Shown: positions 28,863-39,215, counted from the stretch's first letter. The stretch: DNA of 64,000 bases from Paracoccus sp. TOH (GCF_030388245.1 NZ_CP098361.1:124001-188000); one strand, 5' to 3'. A program made the numbers and translations. Notes: generated from the letters alone by a model not told the origin.

Positions 28863-31724
28863 ATGACCGGGGATTTTTCACGCTGGCGCGGCCTGAACGC
28901 GAAGCATCGCGGCTATTCGGGCGTGCTGATGCAGCAGGGCCGGCTTTACACCGACTCGGACTGGAACGAGAATACGGCCATCCAGACCGAGCGCATGGAA
29001 AGCGCGCTTGCCCGCGTCATCGGGCCGGGCGGCACGCCCAAGACCGCACCGGGCTTCGCCATCACCGCCGGCGCGGGCGGCTTCGGCATCGGCGCCGGCA
29101 GCTATTGGGTGGATGGCGTCCGGGTCGAGAACCCGGCGCCGATCTCCTATGCCGACCAGGGCGGCGGGCTGAACCTGGAACCGCTGACCGAGATCGTGCA
29201 GGACGGCGCCGAGATGCTGATCCATCTGGAGCTGCGCAAGGACGAGGTCTCGGCGCTGCAGGACGGGCTGCTGGCCGATCCGGCGCTGTCGGGCGTCGAT
29301 ACGGCGGTGCGCGAGCGCGCGCATTGGCGCGTCGCCATCCGCCCGGTGACGCTGACCGATGCCGAGCGCGCCGAGATCGTCGCCCGCGCCGGCTGCGGCC
29401 ATGCGCCGGACTTTCCGGACTGGCGCCCCGGCACCGGCCGGATGAGTGCCGGCACCGCCCCCGCCGCCGACCTGCCCGACGACAGCGACTGCCTGATCCC
29501 GCCCGATGCCGGCTATCTGAGCCAGGAGAACCAGCTTTATCGCGTCCAGATCGTCCGGGGCGGCACGCGGGCGCAGGCGCGCTTCGTCTGGTCGCGCGAG
29601 AACGGCTCGGTCACCGCGCGGCTCGGCCGCAACGAGGGCGGCGCGTTCATCCTGCTGGGCGCGCGCGAGGACGAGGCGCTGGGTTTCCCTTCGGGCGGCT
29701 GGGTCGAGGTGCTTGACGACCGCGACGCCGCGCTTGGCCGGCCCGGCACCTTCACCCGCATGACCCTGACCGAGGGCGTGGCGACCTTCTCGCCCGGCAT
29801 CGGCAATTTCGACCAGATGGTGAACCCGCGCGTCCGGCGCTGGGACCATGGCGGCGCCTCGGCGCTCGGCCTGCCGCTGACGGCCGCGCCGACCCTGCTG
29901 GAGCGCGGCGTGCAGGTCGCCTTCACCGACGGCAGCTATGTCGCGGGCGACGCCTGGATGTTCGAGGCCCGCGCCGCCACCGGCGCGGTGATCTGGCCGC
30001 CCTGTCCCGGCGCCGCGGACGCGGCGGTGCCGCCGATGACCTGGGGCGTGCGGCGGGTGCCGCTGGCGTTGGCGTGGCGCGCGGGCGATGGCATCGCGCA
30101 GATCACCGACCTGCGCGCCACCTTCCCGGCGCTGACCTGTCTGCAGGCCGAGGATGTCGGCTATGACGACAGCGCCACCGGGCTGGGCGCCGAGACCGTG
30201 CAAGAGGCGATCGAGGCGCTGGCCGGCCGCTCGGGTCAGGGACTTTGCACGGCGCTGGTGCGCAACCGCGACGAGCTGCGCGCCGCCGTCGAGGCGCTGG
30301 TGCCCGGCCAGAGCATCCGGCTGTGCCTGGCCGGCGGGAATTTCCAGCTGCAGCAGACGCTGCCCCTAACCCGGCTGGGCCATGTGATCGTGCAGGGCAC
30401 CGGGCCGCAGACCGTGGTCTCGGTCGCCGAGGGCGAGGCGGCATTGCTGTTCGAGGGCTGCGCCTCGGTGCGGGTCGCGGATCTGTCGGTGAACGGCGGG
30501 CCGAATGGCAATGGCAGCGGCCGCCACGGCGCGCTGACCATGCTGGGCTGCGGCGACATCACGGTGGAACGGGTGCGGGCGGGCTGCCGCTCGGGCCTTG
30601 ACCGCGCCTCGGCCTGCATCGCCAGCATCGGCCGGCTGGGCCGCCGGCAAGAGCTTCGCATCCGCGACTGCGTGCTGAAACCCGGCCAGGCCCAGATCGG
30701 CGTCCAGGTCGTGGGCGCCAGCCGCATCATCGTCGAGGACAACCTGATCCGGCCTGCCGCTGCCAGCCCCGGGCTCCCGGCGCTGCGCATCGCCGCGGAC
30801 GCCCGCCAGCGTGCCCTGATCGGGCGCGGCCTGCTGCGCTTCAGTACGGCACGCGATAGCAGCTGGCCTGCTTTGACAGTCCGGCGCGCGCGCAATCCGT
30901 TCTCCGACGAGCCGCCTGATCAGCTCGACGAAATCGACGAAGAAAGGTTCTACTTCGACGGCCAAGCCATCGAGATTCCGATGTATCGGGGGGGCGTCGC
31001 CCTGCGCATGCTGCCGGGCTTCGGCCCGGCGCTGGCCCGTGCCCTGGCGGCGAACAGCAAAAGCCGCATCGTCGATCCGCGCGAGATGCGCCGTCACCTG
31101 CGCAACCTGCTCAGCGAGGCCGCCGGTCACGGCGGCCGGGCCGTGATCGCCGGCAGGACGGTGAACCTGTTGCCCGACAAGCATTTCCGCCTGGCGCAGA
31201 CGCCTTTCCTGGCCCAGGGCATCGTCATCGGCGGCGATACCGTGGAGGAGGCACGCATCACCGGCAACCGGATCGAGGCCGCCAATGACGGCATCCGCAT
31301 CGCCGCCTCGGGGCGCGGGGATCCGCGCGAGCCGATCTGGCGCAGCCGCCCGCCGGCGAACCGCATCGCCCATGCCGTTGTCAGCGGCAACACGATCACG
31401 CTGAACCCGCTCTCCAGCGCCACGCCGGCGCATGGGCTGTTCTTGGGCCATGTCGCGCGGGCCTCGGTCGGGCAGAACAGCGTCGCGATGGCCGAGGGCC
31501 TGTTCCCGGTCGAGGCGCCTGCGCCGCATTTCGGCATCTGCCAGTTCGGCTGGCGCGGGCATCTGCTGACCATCTGCGAGAACCACGTCACCGGCATGGA
31601 TACCGGCATCGCCGTGATCCCCGGCCTTGCCGACATCGTGCGCGGCGTCTGGCGGCTGCGCGACAATGCCGCCCTGCGCACGCGGCGCGCCTATGTCACC
31701 GCGCAGGCGGTCGACGTGATCTAG
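28863..31724 (+). CDS. DUF6519-type fibre/adhesin with parallel beta-helix repeats
   Basis: A 953-residue last gene of the locus. The N-terminus reads MTGDFSRWRGLNAKHRGYSG followed by Q-G-R-L-Y-T-D-S-D-W-N-E-N, which I associate with DUF6519 proteins of eCIS and phage tails. From about residue 480 onward the sequence becomes a right-handed beta-helix (NFQLQQTLPLTRLGHVIVQG and later GNRIEAANDGIRIAAS), as in tail fibres and spikes that bind glycans. It is the best candidate for the receptor-binding part of the particle. It has the strongest RBS of the operon (AGGAGG at 28852-28857), consistent with high demand. Confidence 0.8.
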   Translation: MTGDFSRWRGLNAKHRGYSGVLMQQGRLYTDSDWNENTAIQTERMESALARVIGPGGTPKTAPGFAITAGAGGFGIGAGSYWVDGVRVENPAPISYADQGGGLNLEPLTEIVQDGAEMLIHLELRKDEVSALQDGLLADPALSGVDTAVRERAHWRVAIRPVTLTDAERAEIVARAGCGHAPDFPDWRPGTGRMSAGTAPAADLPDDSDCLIPPDAGYLSQENQLYRVQIVRGGTRAQARFVWSRENGSVTARLGRNEGGAFILLGAREDEALGFPSGGWVEVLDDRDAALGRPGTFTRMTLTEGVATFSPGIGNFDQMVNPRVRRWDHGGASALGLPLTAAPTLLERGVQVAFTDGSYVAGDAWMFEARAATGAVIWPPCPGAADAAVPPMTWGVRRVPLALAWRAGDGIAQITDLRATFPALTCLQAEDVGYDDSATGLGAETVQEAIEALAGRSGQGLCTALVRNRDELRAAVEALVPGQSIRLCLAGGNFQLQQTLPLTRLGHVIVQGTGPQTVVSVAEGEAALLFEGCASVRVADLSVNGGPNGNGSGRHGALTMLGCGDITVERVRAGCRSGLDRASACIASIGRLGRRQELRIRDCVLKPGQAQIGVQVVGASRIIVEDNLIRPAAASPGLPALRIAADARQRALIGRGLLRFSTARDSSWPALTVRRARNPFSDEPPDQLDEIDEERFYFDGQAIEIPMYRGGVALRMLPGFGPALARALAANSKSRIVDPREMRRHLRNLLSEAAGHGGRAVIAGRTVNLLPDKHFRLAQTPFLAQGIVIGGDTVEEARITGNRIEAANDGIRIAASGRGDPREPIWRSRPPANRIAHAVVSGNTITLNPLSSATPAHGLFLGHVARASVGQNSVAMAEGLFPVEAPAPHFGICQFGWRGHLLTICENHVTGMDTGIAVIPGLADIVRGVWRLRDNAALRTRRAYVTAQAVDVI

Positions 31725-31866
31725 GCGATTCCGCTTTGGCGGGGCGGGAGGCGGTGCTATCCTGATCGGGTCAAGGACTGATCAGGGATCGTTGACGGCA
31801 GCCGAACGGGCGTGATGCGTCGCAAGTCGCAACACAAACTGGAGGTCGGGTTCGAATCCATCCGAG

Positions 31867-31906
31867 ACATGGACGAGGCGGGTCCAAAGCCCGCCTCTAT
31901 CCATGT
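31867..31906. terminator. Long hairpin between the convergent eCIS operon and aminotransferase gene
   Basis: ACATGGA-c-GAGGCGGG (31867-31882) pairs with CCCGCCTC-ta-TCCATGT (31890-31906): 15 base pairs with a 7-base loop. It ends exactly at the aminotransferase stop and lies 142 bases after the last eCIS gene. There is no good T run on either strand, so it may act as a two-way terminator or as a transcript-end stabiliser. The 142-bp stretch before it (31725-31866) shows no gene. Confidence 0.65.
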
Positions 31907-33461
<1,555 letters not shown>

Positions 33462-33552
33462 CCGCAATTTTAGCCATCCGGGCGCGGGTTAACCGAAGAT
33501 TGGGAAATATGCGCCATGGTGGCCGAAACGAGGCCATCAACGGAACCCGCCC

Positions 33553-34068
33553 ATGCAACAGCGCAGCTCTGCCCAAACGGTGCCCGCCCTGCGGCCCATG
33601 CCGCGGACCAGCCGGGCCGAGGCTTATCTGGAAAGCCTGCAGATGCTTGAACGCCTGCACCGGCTTTTGCAGGATCTGGTCAAGGACGAGTTCGAGCGGC
33701 TGGGCCGCTCCGACCTGACGCCCGTGCAGGCGCTGCTGATCTACAATCTCGGCACGTCCGAGGTGACGGCGGGAGAGTTGCGGACGCGCGGCATGTATCA
33801 GGGCTCGAACGTGTCCTACAATCTCAAGAAACTGGTCGAGCTGGGCTATCTCCATCACGAACGCTGCGAGATGGACCGCCGCTCGGTCCGGGTGCGGCTG
33901 ACCCCGACCGGGCAGGAGGTGCGCGACAGCGTGGCGCGGCTGTTCATGCGCCATGCCGAAGGGCTGGACCTGTCCGGCGTGCTGGACGACCCGCCGATCG
34001 AGACGGTGAATCTGCAATGGCGGCGGGTGGAACGGTTCTGGGCGGAACAGATCCGGTATATCTACTGA
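33553..34068 (+). CDS. MarR-family winged-helix regulator, LdtR-like
   Basis: A 171-residue MarR-type regulator. The winged helix spans about residues 50-130 with E-L-R-T-R-G-M-Y-Q-G-S-N-V-S-Y-N-L-K-K-L as recognition helix and RRSVRVRLTPTGQEVRD as wing. The long N-terminal helix with YLESLQMLERLHRLLQDLVK is like the alphaproteobacterial LdtR group, which controls an L,D-transpeptidase and stress genes. I recognise this subgroup from general pattern only. It is probably a single-gene unit, 91 bp after sdhE. Confidence 0.8.
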   Translation: MQQRSSAQTVPALRPMPRTSRAEAYLESLQMLERLHRLLQDLVKDEFERLGRSDLTPVQALLIYNLGTSEVTAGELRTRGMYQGSNVSYNLKKLVELGYLHHERCEMDRRSVRVRLTPTGQEVRDSVARLFMRHAEGLDLSGVLDDPPIETVNLQWRRVERFWAEQIRYIY

Positions 34069-34261
34069 ACCGCGCCGCTTCCGAACGCATCTCCGAACAC
34101 GGCGGCGGAAAGCATCGCCGGGTCGTCCCGTCCTGGTCCGCCGGGCACGCCGCCCGCCGCCGGGTGCGCCCGGAAGCCGCGGGCGGGGCGGTTTTCAGGC
34201 GGCGCGGGCGCCGTTGAAGGGCGAAACGCCGCGCATCCCGGCTCGCCCCGCCCGCTGGCGC

Positions 34262-34690
34262 TTACCAGTGCCCGGTATTCTCCATGCTGGCCCAGGGCTC
34301 CTCGGGCGGCAGGTGCTCGCCCTCCTGCAGCAGCTCGATCGAGATGTTGTCGGGACTGCGCACGAAGGCCATGTGGCCGTCGCGCGGCGGCCGGTTGATG
34401 GTCACGCCGGCCTCCATCAGCCGCCGGCACATCTCGTAGATGTTCTCGACCCGATAGGCGAGATGGCCGAAATGCCGGCTGTCCGAGGGCAGGCCCTCGT
34501 CCCCGTCCCAGTTCCAGGTCAGCTCGACCGGGCATTCCGGCTGGCCGGGCGGTGCCATGAAGACCAGGGTGAAGCGCCCCTTGTCGTTGTCGATTCGCCG
34601 CGTCTCCTCGAGCCCGAGCAGACGGAAGAACGCCATCGTCTTCTCGAGATCGAGCACGCGGACCATGGTATGCAGATAGCGGACCTTCAT
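34262..34690 (-). CDS. gloA: Lactoylglutathione lyase (glyoxalase I)
   Basis: A 142-residue metalloenzyme that isomerises the methylglyoxal-glutathione hemithioacetal to S-lactoylglutathione. All four metal ligands of the family are visible: His in YLHTMVRV, Glu in CPVELTWNWD, His in FGHLAYRV and Glu in NISIELLQ. The start at 34690 follows AAAGGG; an in-frame ATG two codons earlier (34696) is possible. The neighbours (ldtR-like, thyX) are on the other strand, so it is a single gene. The C-terminal tail is slightly longer than in E. coli GloA. Confidence 0.94.
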   Translation of the reverse strand: MKVRYLHTMVRVLDLEKTMAFFRLLGLEETRRIDNDKGRFTLVFMAPPGQPECPVELTWNWDGDEGLPSDSRHFGHLAYRVENIYEMCRRLMEAGVTINRPPRDGHMAFVRSPDNISIELLQEGEHLPPEEPWASMENTGHW

Positions 34691-34846
34691 CGTCATCCCT
34701 TTCCCGTTCGGTGCCACCAGACTGGCATGGCGGCGGCCGGACCGCAACGTGGGACGATTGGCTGCACCCGCGGCGCCCATACTGCCAGTTGATTGAATCA
34801 CCCTTCGGTGCCACAAGATATGCCCAACAGCACGAAGGATTCCGCC

Positions 34847-35752
34847 ATGCCCCTGACCGCCGAACAACAGGCCGAGATCGACGAGTTGCGCGCCACCCCG
34901 CGCCCCACCCTGCGCGCCGTCTCCGCGGGAATGGAGGGCCATCTCTACCAGGCGCATCAGGTGCTGGACCACGGGTTGGTGCGGGTCATCGACTACATGG
35001 GCGACGACGGCGCGATCACCCAGGCCGCGCGGGTCAGCTATGGTCGCGGCACCAAATCGGTGCAGAACGACGAGGGGCTGATCCGCTATCTGATGCGGCA
35101 CTGGCATTCGACCCCCTTCGAGATGTGCGAGGTCAAGTTCCACGTCAAGCTGCCGGTCTTCGTCGCCCGGCAATGGATCCGCCACCGCACCGCCAACGTG
35201 AACGAATATTCAGCGCGCTATTCGATCCTGGACCGCGAATTCTACATCCCGGCGCCCGAACACCTGGCTGCGCAATCGACCGTGAACAACCAGGGCCGCG
35301 GCCAGGTGCTGGAAGGCGACGAGGCGGCGCGCGTCCTCGACCTGCTGCGCGAGGATGCAATGCGCAGCTATGACCATTACGAGCAGATGCTGAGCCAGGA
35401 AGGCCAGCAAGGGCTGGCGCGCGAACTGGCCCGCATGAACCTGCCGGCAAATGTCTATACGCAATGGTACTGGAAGGTGGACCTGCACAACCTGTTCCAC
35501 TTCCTGCGCCTGCGCGCTGACGCCCATGCGCAATACGAGATCCGCGCCTATGCCGAAACCATCTGCGGCATCGTCCGAGACTGGGTGCCCTTTGCCTATG
35601 CCGCCTTCGAGGATTACCGGCTGGGCGGGGCGCAGCTTTCCGCCAAGGGCGTCGAGGCGCTGAAGCGCCGGCTGGCCGGCGACACCGTCACCCAGGAAAA
35701 CAGCGGCATGAGCAAGGGCGAATGGCGCGAATTTGTGGAGGTCTGGGGCTGA
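34847..35752 (+). CDS. thyX: FAD-dependent thymidylate synthase
   Basis: A 301-residue ThyX, which makes dTMP from dUMP using methylenetetrahydrofolate and FADH2, replacing ThyA. The signature R112[13 protein letters not shown] is present (the classical motif is RHRxxSxNxxSxR, so the first serine is alanine here). Other conserved parts are [27 protein letters not shown] and the tail helix. The frame is open to 34793, but AAGGA at 34835-34839, seven bases before the ATG at 34847, supports the shorter start. Confidence 0.95.
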   Translation: MPLTAEQQAEIDELRATPRPTLRAVSAGMEGHLYQAHQVLDHGLVRVIDYMGDDGAITQAARVSYGRGTKSVQNDEGLIRYLMRHWHSTPFEMCEVKFHVKLPVFVARQWIRHRTANVNEYSARYSILDREFYIPAPEHLAAQSTVNNQGRGQVLEGDEAARVLDLLREDAMRSYDHYEQMLSQEGQQGLARELARMNLPANVYTQWYWKVDLHNLFHFLRLRADAHAQYEIRAYAETICGIVRDWVPFAYAAFEDYRLGGAQLSAKGVEALKRRLAGDTVTQENSGMSKGEWREFVEVWG

Positions 35753-35954
35753 TGGCACTGGCCGGCCGATGGCGGGCGTTTGGGGGGCTGCGGCCCTGCA
35801 ACGCCGGGCTGACGGATACTCTGGGCTCTATGCGCAGACCGACACTCGTGGCCACCGGCCAGCCTGCGAAGGAGCGCTCAAGCGCGGGGACTCGCTGACG
35901 ATCCGGTTCGTTCCATGGATGAACCCGGGGATCGCCGCTCTCCCCTCCCGCGGC

Positions 35955-36123
35955 TTTAGCAGGCTGCTGAAAAGTGCCCGAATGTCTCGACCCGGCTCTG
36001 GGATCCGGGACACTCGCCCCGAAATGACTCAAAAAATATGAACGTCTGGACGAGTTGCAACAAATCGAAGAACCATTGCCTCCGCAGAACAGACTCGAAA
36101 TCCTTTTTCAGCTGCCTGTTAAA
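35955..36123. mobile_element. 169-bp MITE-like element with imperfect terminal inverted repeats
   Basis: Twenty bases at 35955-35974 (TTTAGCAGGCTGCTGAAAAG) match the reverse complement of 36104-36123 at 17 of 20 positions. The interior is too short for a transposase, and the translated frames end in decayed-looking peptides. Composition inside is lower in GC than the flanks. No clear target-site duplication is seen. It lies in an 841-bp gene-free stretch after thyX. Confidence 0.6.
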
Positions 36124-36540
36124 AGGCGCTCCGCCTGCCGGTCGATAGCGCCGGCAACCAGCGCGAGGAGAAAACGAGTCCGAGTGCACGGCGTCCCAAG
36201 CGGCAGGATCCATCTCGGGCGGCGCTGAAGGACCGGGCCGCCGTCTCTCGATGCGCGTGCCGAGCCGGCATTCCATGCCCTTTGATTCTGTGCTTCTTCA
36301 TGCCCTAGTCCCTCGGGCTTGGAAATCAGCACATGTCAGACCATAGCTGCCGCAGCCGACGCGTTCCGCAGGACAACCCCCGTCCCGGATGGGCCGCTTC
36401 AATGCCGCCGAAGGTTAACAGGACCGATCCTTCCGGGCGCACCGCTGCGATAAACGGATCGACCTGACGCGCGGACAGACATCGCCGAGGGGCTTCCAGC
36501 ACCGCCCCTGCTTTATCGGGAAAGCCCACGGTTCCAAACA
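36124..36540. other. Gene-free stretch between the inverted-repeat element and the GNAT operon
   Basis: Open frames cross this region on both strands, but none has a recognisable protein pattern, good RBS or consistent codon bias. It probably represents decayed sequence. No RNA gene was recognised. Confidence 0.4.
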
Positions 36541-36573
36541 GCAAGGGCCCGCATGCAGGATGCGAGCCCTTGC
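36541..36573 (-). terminator. Strong hairpin ending the rplU-rpmA-GNAT operon
   Basis: GCAAGGGC-c-CGCAT (36541-36554) pairs with ATGCG-a-GCCCTTGC (36560-36573), 13 base pairs with one mismatch and a 5-base loop, 20 bases after the GNAT stop. In the direction of that operon it is followed by TGTTTGG, a weak T tract. Confidence 0.6.
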
Positions 36574-36593
36574 GAACAGGACAGCCGAACCGC

Positions 36594-37139
36594 TCAGCCC
36601 ATCTTGCGCAGGTAGGTCCAGGTCGGCACGCGGGCGTCGCGCGCCACCGACCAGCTTTCGGCATCGCCCAGATATTCGAAGCCGCAATTGGTCAGCACCC
36701 TGGCCGAGCCGGGATTGTCCTGGAACGCCTCGGCAAACAGCGTGCGCGAGCGATGCGGGTTCGCCTCGACCAGGGCCGAGACCGCCTCGGTGGCGAACCC
36801 GGTGTTCCAGAAACCCGCGCCAATCCAGAAGCCCAGTTCGGACTGTTCCTGGTCGATGCGGGTCAGAGAGACCACCCCCAGCAATTCCGCGAGCTTGTTG
36901 GCCGAACCGTCGATGGCCCAGACATCCTCGTCGCGGTCCTCCGCCATGGCACGGCGGACATAGGATTCGGCCGCGCCGGGCGGCAAGGGGTGCGGGATCG
37001 AACGGGTTCCCTCGGCCACGCGGCGATCGGCGGTGTAATGCGCGATGAGCCCCGCATCAGACGCCCGAAGCGGGCGCAGCACGAAACGCTCCGTCACGAT
37101 CTCGACCTGCCGCGCATCCGAGGCAATCAATTCGTTCAT
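36594..37139 (-). CDS. GNAT N-acetyltransferase (RimJ/RimL type)
   Basis: A 181-residue acetyltransferase using acetyl-CoA; the acceptor is unknown. The RimL-like pattern is seen: ERFVLRPLRASDAGLIAHYT at the N-terminus, E-L-G-F-W-I-G-A-G-F-W-N-T-G-F-A-T-E-A in the acetyl-CoA-binding region, and N-P-G-S-A-R-V-L-T-N-C-G-F-E-Y near the end. The start at 37139 follows GGGGGAGA at a good distance; an earlier ATG at 37172 lacks a site. It lies downstream of rplU-rpmA, a position where Rhodobacteraceae often carry a GNAT gene, so ribosomal-protein or surface acetylation is possible. Confidence 0.88.
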   Translation of the reverse strand: MNELIASDARQVEIVTERFVLRPLRASDAGLIAHYTADRRVAEGTRSIPHPLPPGAAESYVRRAMAEDRDEDVWAIDGSANKLAELLGVVSLTRIDQEQSELGFWIGAGFWNTGFATEAVSALVEANPHRSRTLFAEAFQDNPGSARVLTNCGFEYLGDAESWSVARDARVPTWTYLRKMG

Positions 37140-37198
37140 GTCACTGTTCTCCCCCAATTCACTCGAAATCATATGGGTGCGCTCTGCGGAAACGCGAA

Positions 37199-37229
37199 GG
37201 GGACCGGCCTGCGCCGATCCCCCTTTTTT
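37199..37229. terminator. Hairpin with T run between rpmA and the GNAT gene
   Basis: GGGGACCGG (37199-37207) pairs with CCGATCCCC (37214-37222) and is followed on the plus strand by six T residues (37224-37229). The good T run faces against the operon direction, so it would stop plus-strand (antisense) transcripts fully and operon transcripts only partly, perhaps lowering GNAT relative to the ribosomal proteins. Confidence 0.6.
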
Positions 37230-37252
37230 AGCACCCGAGTGTTAAAATCGGC

Positions 37253-37525
37253 TTACTCGGCGGCCTCGAGATTGGCGGGCAGCACGGCAATGTAGGTGCG
37301 GCCCTTGAGGCCCTTGCGGAAGGTCACCTGGCCGTCGGTCAGGGCGAACAGCGTATGGTCGCGGCCCATGCCGACGTTCTGGCCCGGCCACCAGGTGGTG
37401 CCGCGCTGGCGCACGATGATGTTGCCGGCGACGGCCTGCTGGCCGCCATAGAGTTTCACGCCGAGACGACGGCCGGCCGAATCGCGGCCGTTGCGGGACG
37501 AACCGCCTGCTTTCTTATGTGCCAT
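37253..37525 (-). CDS. rpmA: 50S ribosomal protein L27
   Basis: A 90-residue large-subunit protein whose N-terminal tail reaches the peptidyl-transferase centre. It begins [20 protein letters not shown], the near-invariant L27 start, with no extra cleavable N-terminal extension of the Firmicutes type. It continues with [20 protein letters not shown] and [20 protein letters not shown]. It lies 19 bases downstream of rplU on the same strand. The frame and length are fully conserved. Confidence 0.98.
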   Translation of the reverse strand: MAHKKAGGSSRNGRDSAGRRLGVKLYGGQQAVAGNIIVRQRGTTWWPGQNVGMGRDHTLFALTDGQVTFRKGLKGRTYIAVLPANLEAAE

Positions 37526-37544
37526 GGCTCAGTCTCCTTCTGTC

Positions 37545-37967
37545 TCAGTTGGCGTCTGCGGCCGAGGCTTCGGCTTTCGACTTCTTGGCTTCCGCCGGTT
37601 GCGCTGCTGCCGCGAGCTTGGTGCGGGCACCGACGGCCGGTTTCACATCGGTCTTGTCGCCACCGTTTTCAAGCAGGTCGGTGATGCGGACCAGGGTCAG
37701 CTGCTGACGATGGCCGCGGGTGCGCTGCGAGGAATGCTTCCGGCGGCGCTTGACATAGGTGATGACCTTGTCGGCCTTGATGGTGTCGATGACTTCGGCC
37801 TGCACCGCGGCGCCGGCGACCAGCGGCGCGCCCACGGTGGCGCCGATCATCAGCACGTCGTTGAACTGGACCTTGTCGCCGGCTTCGGCGTTCAGCTTTT
37901 CGACGCGCAGCACGTCACCGGCCTGGACCCGGTACTGCTTGCCGCCCGTCTTCAGAACTGCGAACAT
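37545..37967 (-). CDS. rplU: 50S ribosomal protein L21
   Basis: A 140-residue large-subunit protein. The first 100 residues are typical L21: [20 protein letters not shown], then [10 protein letters not shown] and [20 protein letters not shown]. The C-terminal 35 residues are an Ala/Lys-rich tail common in Alphaproteobacteria. The frame is open to 38135, but the ATG at 37967 has AAGGAAAG just upstream and matches the family. It heads the rplU-rpmA-GNAT operon; its leader (37968-38110) contains a small CACCC-acaa-GGGTG hairpin. Confidence 0.97.
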   Translation of the reverse strand: MFAVLKTGGKQYRVQAGDVLRVEKLNAEAGDKVQFNDVLMIGATVGAPLVAGAAVQAEVIDTIKADKVITYVKRRRKHSSQRTRGHRQQLTLVRITDLLENGGDKTDVKPAVGARTKLAAAAQPAEAKKSKAEASAADAN

Positions 37968-38153
37968 TCCGTCTTTCCTTGTTCTGCCGCGTCCTTCGGC
38001 CCCGCATCGCGGATGTTGATGGGGTCGGCCCCCGCCTTCGGACAGCGCACCCTTGTGGGTGAGGTTCAAAATAACATGCCGGCAACGGACATGTGCCCGG
38101 CCGGTCGCGGGTATATCGCGGATTCGGCCGGGCAAGTCAACAGGAATGCCGCC

Positions 38154-39215
38154 TCAGCGCCACAGATCCCGCGCCTCCGCCTCGGAGAGCTGGCGCCCCG
38201 GCCCCAACCGGCCCGGCGTGCGCGACAGAAGCGGCGCCGGCCGCGGCTCAGAGCCCGAGAACACCGCCCGGGCGCGGTTGTGCGGATGCCGCGGCGCCTC
38301 GTCGATCGCCAGCACAGGCGCGGCGCAGGCATCCGTGCCCTCCAGCGCCGCCGCCCAGTCGTCGCGGCTGCGGGTGGCGATGCGTTCCGCCAGCCGCGCC
38401 CGCAGCACCGGCCAGTTCGCCGGATCGGCGCGGTCGGGCAGATCGGCCGCAGAAAGGCCCAGGCGCCGGATCAGCTCGGCCCAGAATTGCGGCTCGATGG
38501 CGGCAACCGCCAGGAAGCCGCCGCAGGCACAAGGATAGCAGGCGTAATAGGGCGCGCCGCCGTCCAGCAGGTTCGCCTGCCGCGCATCCTGCCAGATGCC
38601 GGCCGCCCGCATCCCCGAGATCATCGCCATCAGATGCGCCACCCCGTCCGAGATCGCCGCATCCACCACTTGCCCCTGCCCGGTCTCGCGTGCCGCGAGA
38701 ATCGCCGCCAGCATGCCGGCGACCAGATACATCGAGCCGGCGGCAAAGTCGCCCACCAGATTCAGCGGCGGCACCGGATGCGTGGCCGGGCCGATGGCAT
38801 GCAGCGCCCCGGTGATGGCGATATAGGTCAGGTCATGGCCGGCGGAATGCGCCAGCGGCCCGCCCTGCCCCCAGCCGGTCATGCGGCCATAGACCAGCCG
38901 CGGGTTATCGGGGAAATCCTGCGGTCCGAGACCCAGCCGCTCCATCACCCCCGGCCGCATCCCCTCGATGAGCGCATCGGCGCGCTGGATCAGGTCGCGG
39001 GCCAGGTCGCGCCCTGCGGGCAATTTCAGGTCCAGCTCCAGCCAGTCGCGGCCGCGGTCCAGCACGTCGCGCTCGAGTCCGAAGATATGCCGGGCGCCGG
39101 GACGGGTAATGCGCAGCACCCGCGCGCCGTGGTCGGCGAGCCACATGGCCGAGAAGGGCGTCGGGCCAAGGCCGGCGATCTCGACAATGCGCAGGCCGGA
39201 AAGCGCGCCGCTCAT
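38154..39215 (-). CDS. CaiB/BaiF family CoA-transferase (alpha-methylacyl-CoA racemase-like)
   Basis: A 353-residue class III CoA-transferase family protein. The start MSGALSGLRIVEIAGLGPTP and the segment PFSAMWLADHGARVLRI are typical of alpha-methylacyl-CoA racemase (AMACR) relatives, as is NLVGDFAAGSMYLVAGMLAA, which carries the catalytic aspartate. GRMTGWGQGGPLAHSAGHDL is the second hallmark. It probably acts on branched or alpha-methyl acyl-CoA. The frame is open far upstream (to 39482), but the start at 39215 matches the family; the upstream extension runs into a decayed IS3 end. Confidence 0.87.
   Translation of the reverse strand: MSGALSGLRIVEIAGLGPTPFSAMWLADHGARVLRITRPGARHIFGLERDVLDRGRDWLELDLKLPAGRDLARDLIQRADALIEGMRPGVMERLGLGPQDFPDNPRLVYGRMTGWGQGGPLAHSAGHDLTYIAITGALHAIGPATHPVPPLNLVGDFAAGSMYLVAGMLAAILAARETGQGQVVDAAISDGVAHLMAMISGMRAAGIWQDARQANLLDGGAPYYACYPCACGGFLAVAAIEPQFWAELIRRLGLSAADLPDRADPANWPVLRARLAERIATRSRDDWAAALEGTDACAAPVLAIDEAPRHPHNRARAVFSGSEPRPAPLLSRTPGRLGPGRQLSEAEARDLWR

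Larger units (their letters stand above)
6376..31724 (+). other. Extracellular contractile injection system (eCIS) locus, 18 genes
   Basis: All 18 genes lie on one strand, and most overlap by 1-4 bases or are separated by fewer than 30, indicating one operon. Together they supply every expected part of an Afp/PVC-like particle: sheath, tube, tube adaptor, hub, spike, PAAR-like tip, gp25 and gpJ-like wedge proteins, fibre, cap protein and AAA+ ATPase. Head, packaging, integration and lysis genes are absent. Family knowledge (Afp, PVC, MAC arrays, algoCIS) indicates a free or membrane-anchored particle that contracts to inject a protein cargo. The DUF4157 gene is a hallmark of eCIS clusters. 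The target and cargo are not known from sequence. Confidence 0.93.

Noticed and set aside
6376..31724. Prophage or type VI secretion as the identity of the tail-like locus
   Set aside because: No capsid, portal, terminase, holin or integrase for a prophage; no TssJ/L/M membrane complex or ClpV for type VI. The DUF4157, DUF4255 and AAA+ genes fit eCIS.
31845..31870. tRNA-like T-loop (GGGTTCGAATCC) after the eCIS operon
   Set aside because: The flanking bases do not form a T-stem beyond two pairs, no anticodon or acceptor stem could be drawn and there is no CCA end. It is not a tRNA or tmRNA on what is visible.
35733..36664. Several 60-112-codon frames on both strands after thyX
   Set aside because: They cross the inverted-repeat element and hairpins, and none has a start signal or recognisable protein.
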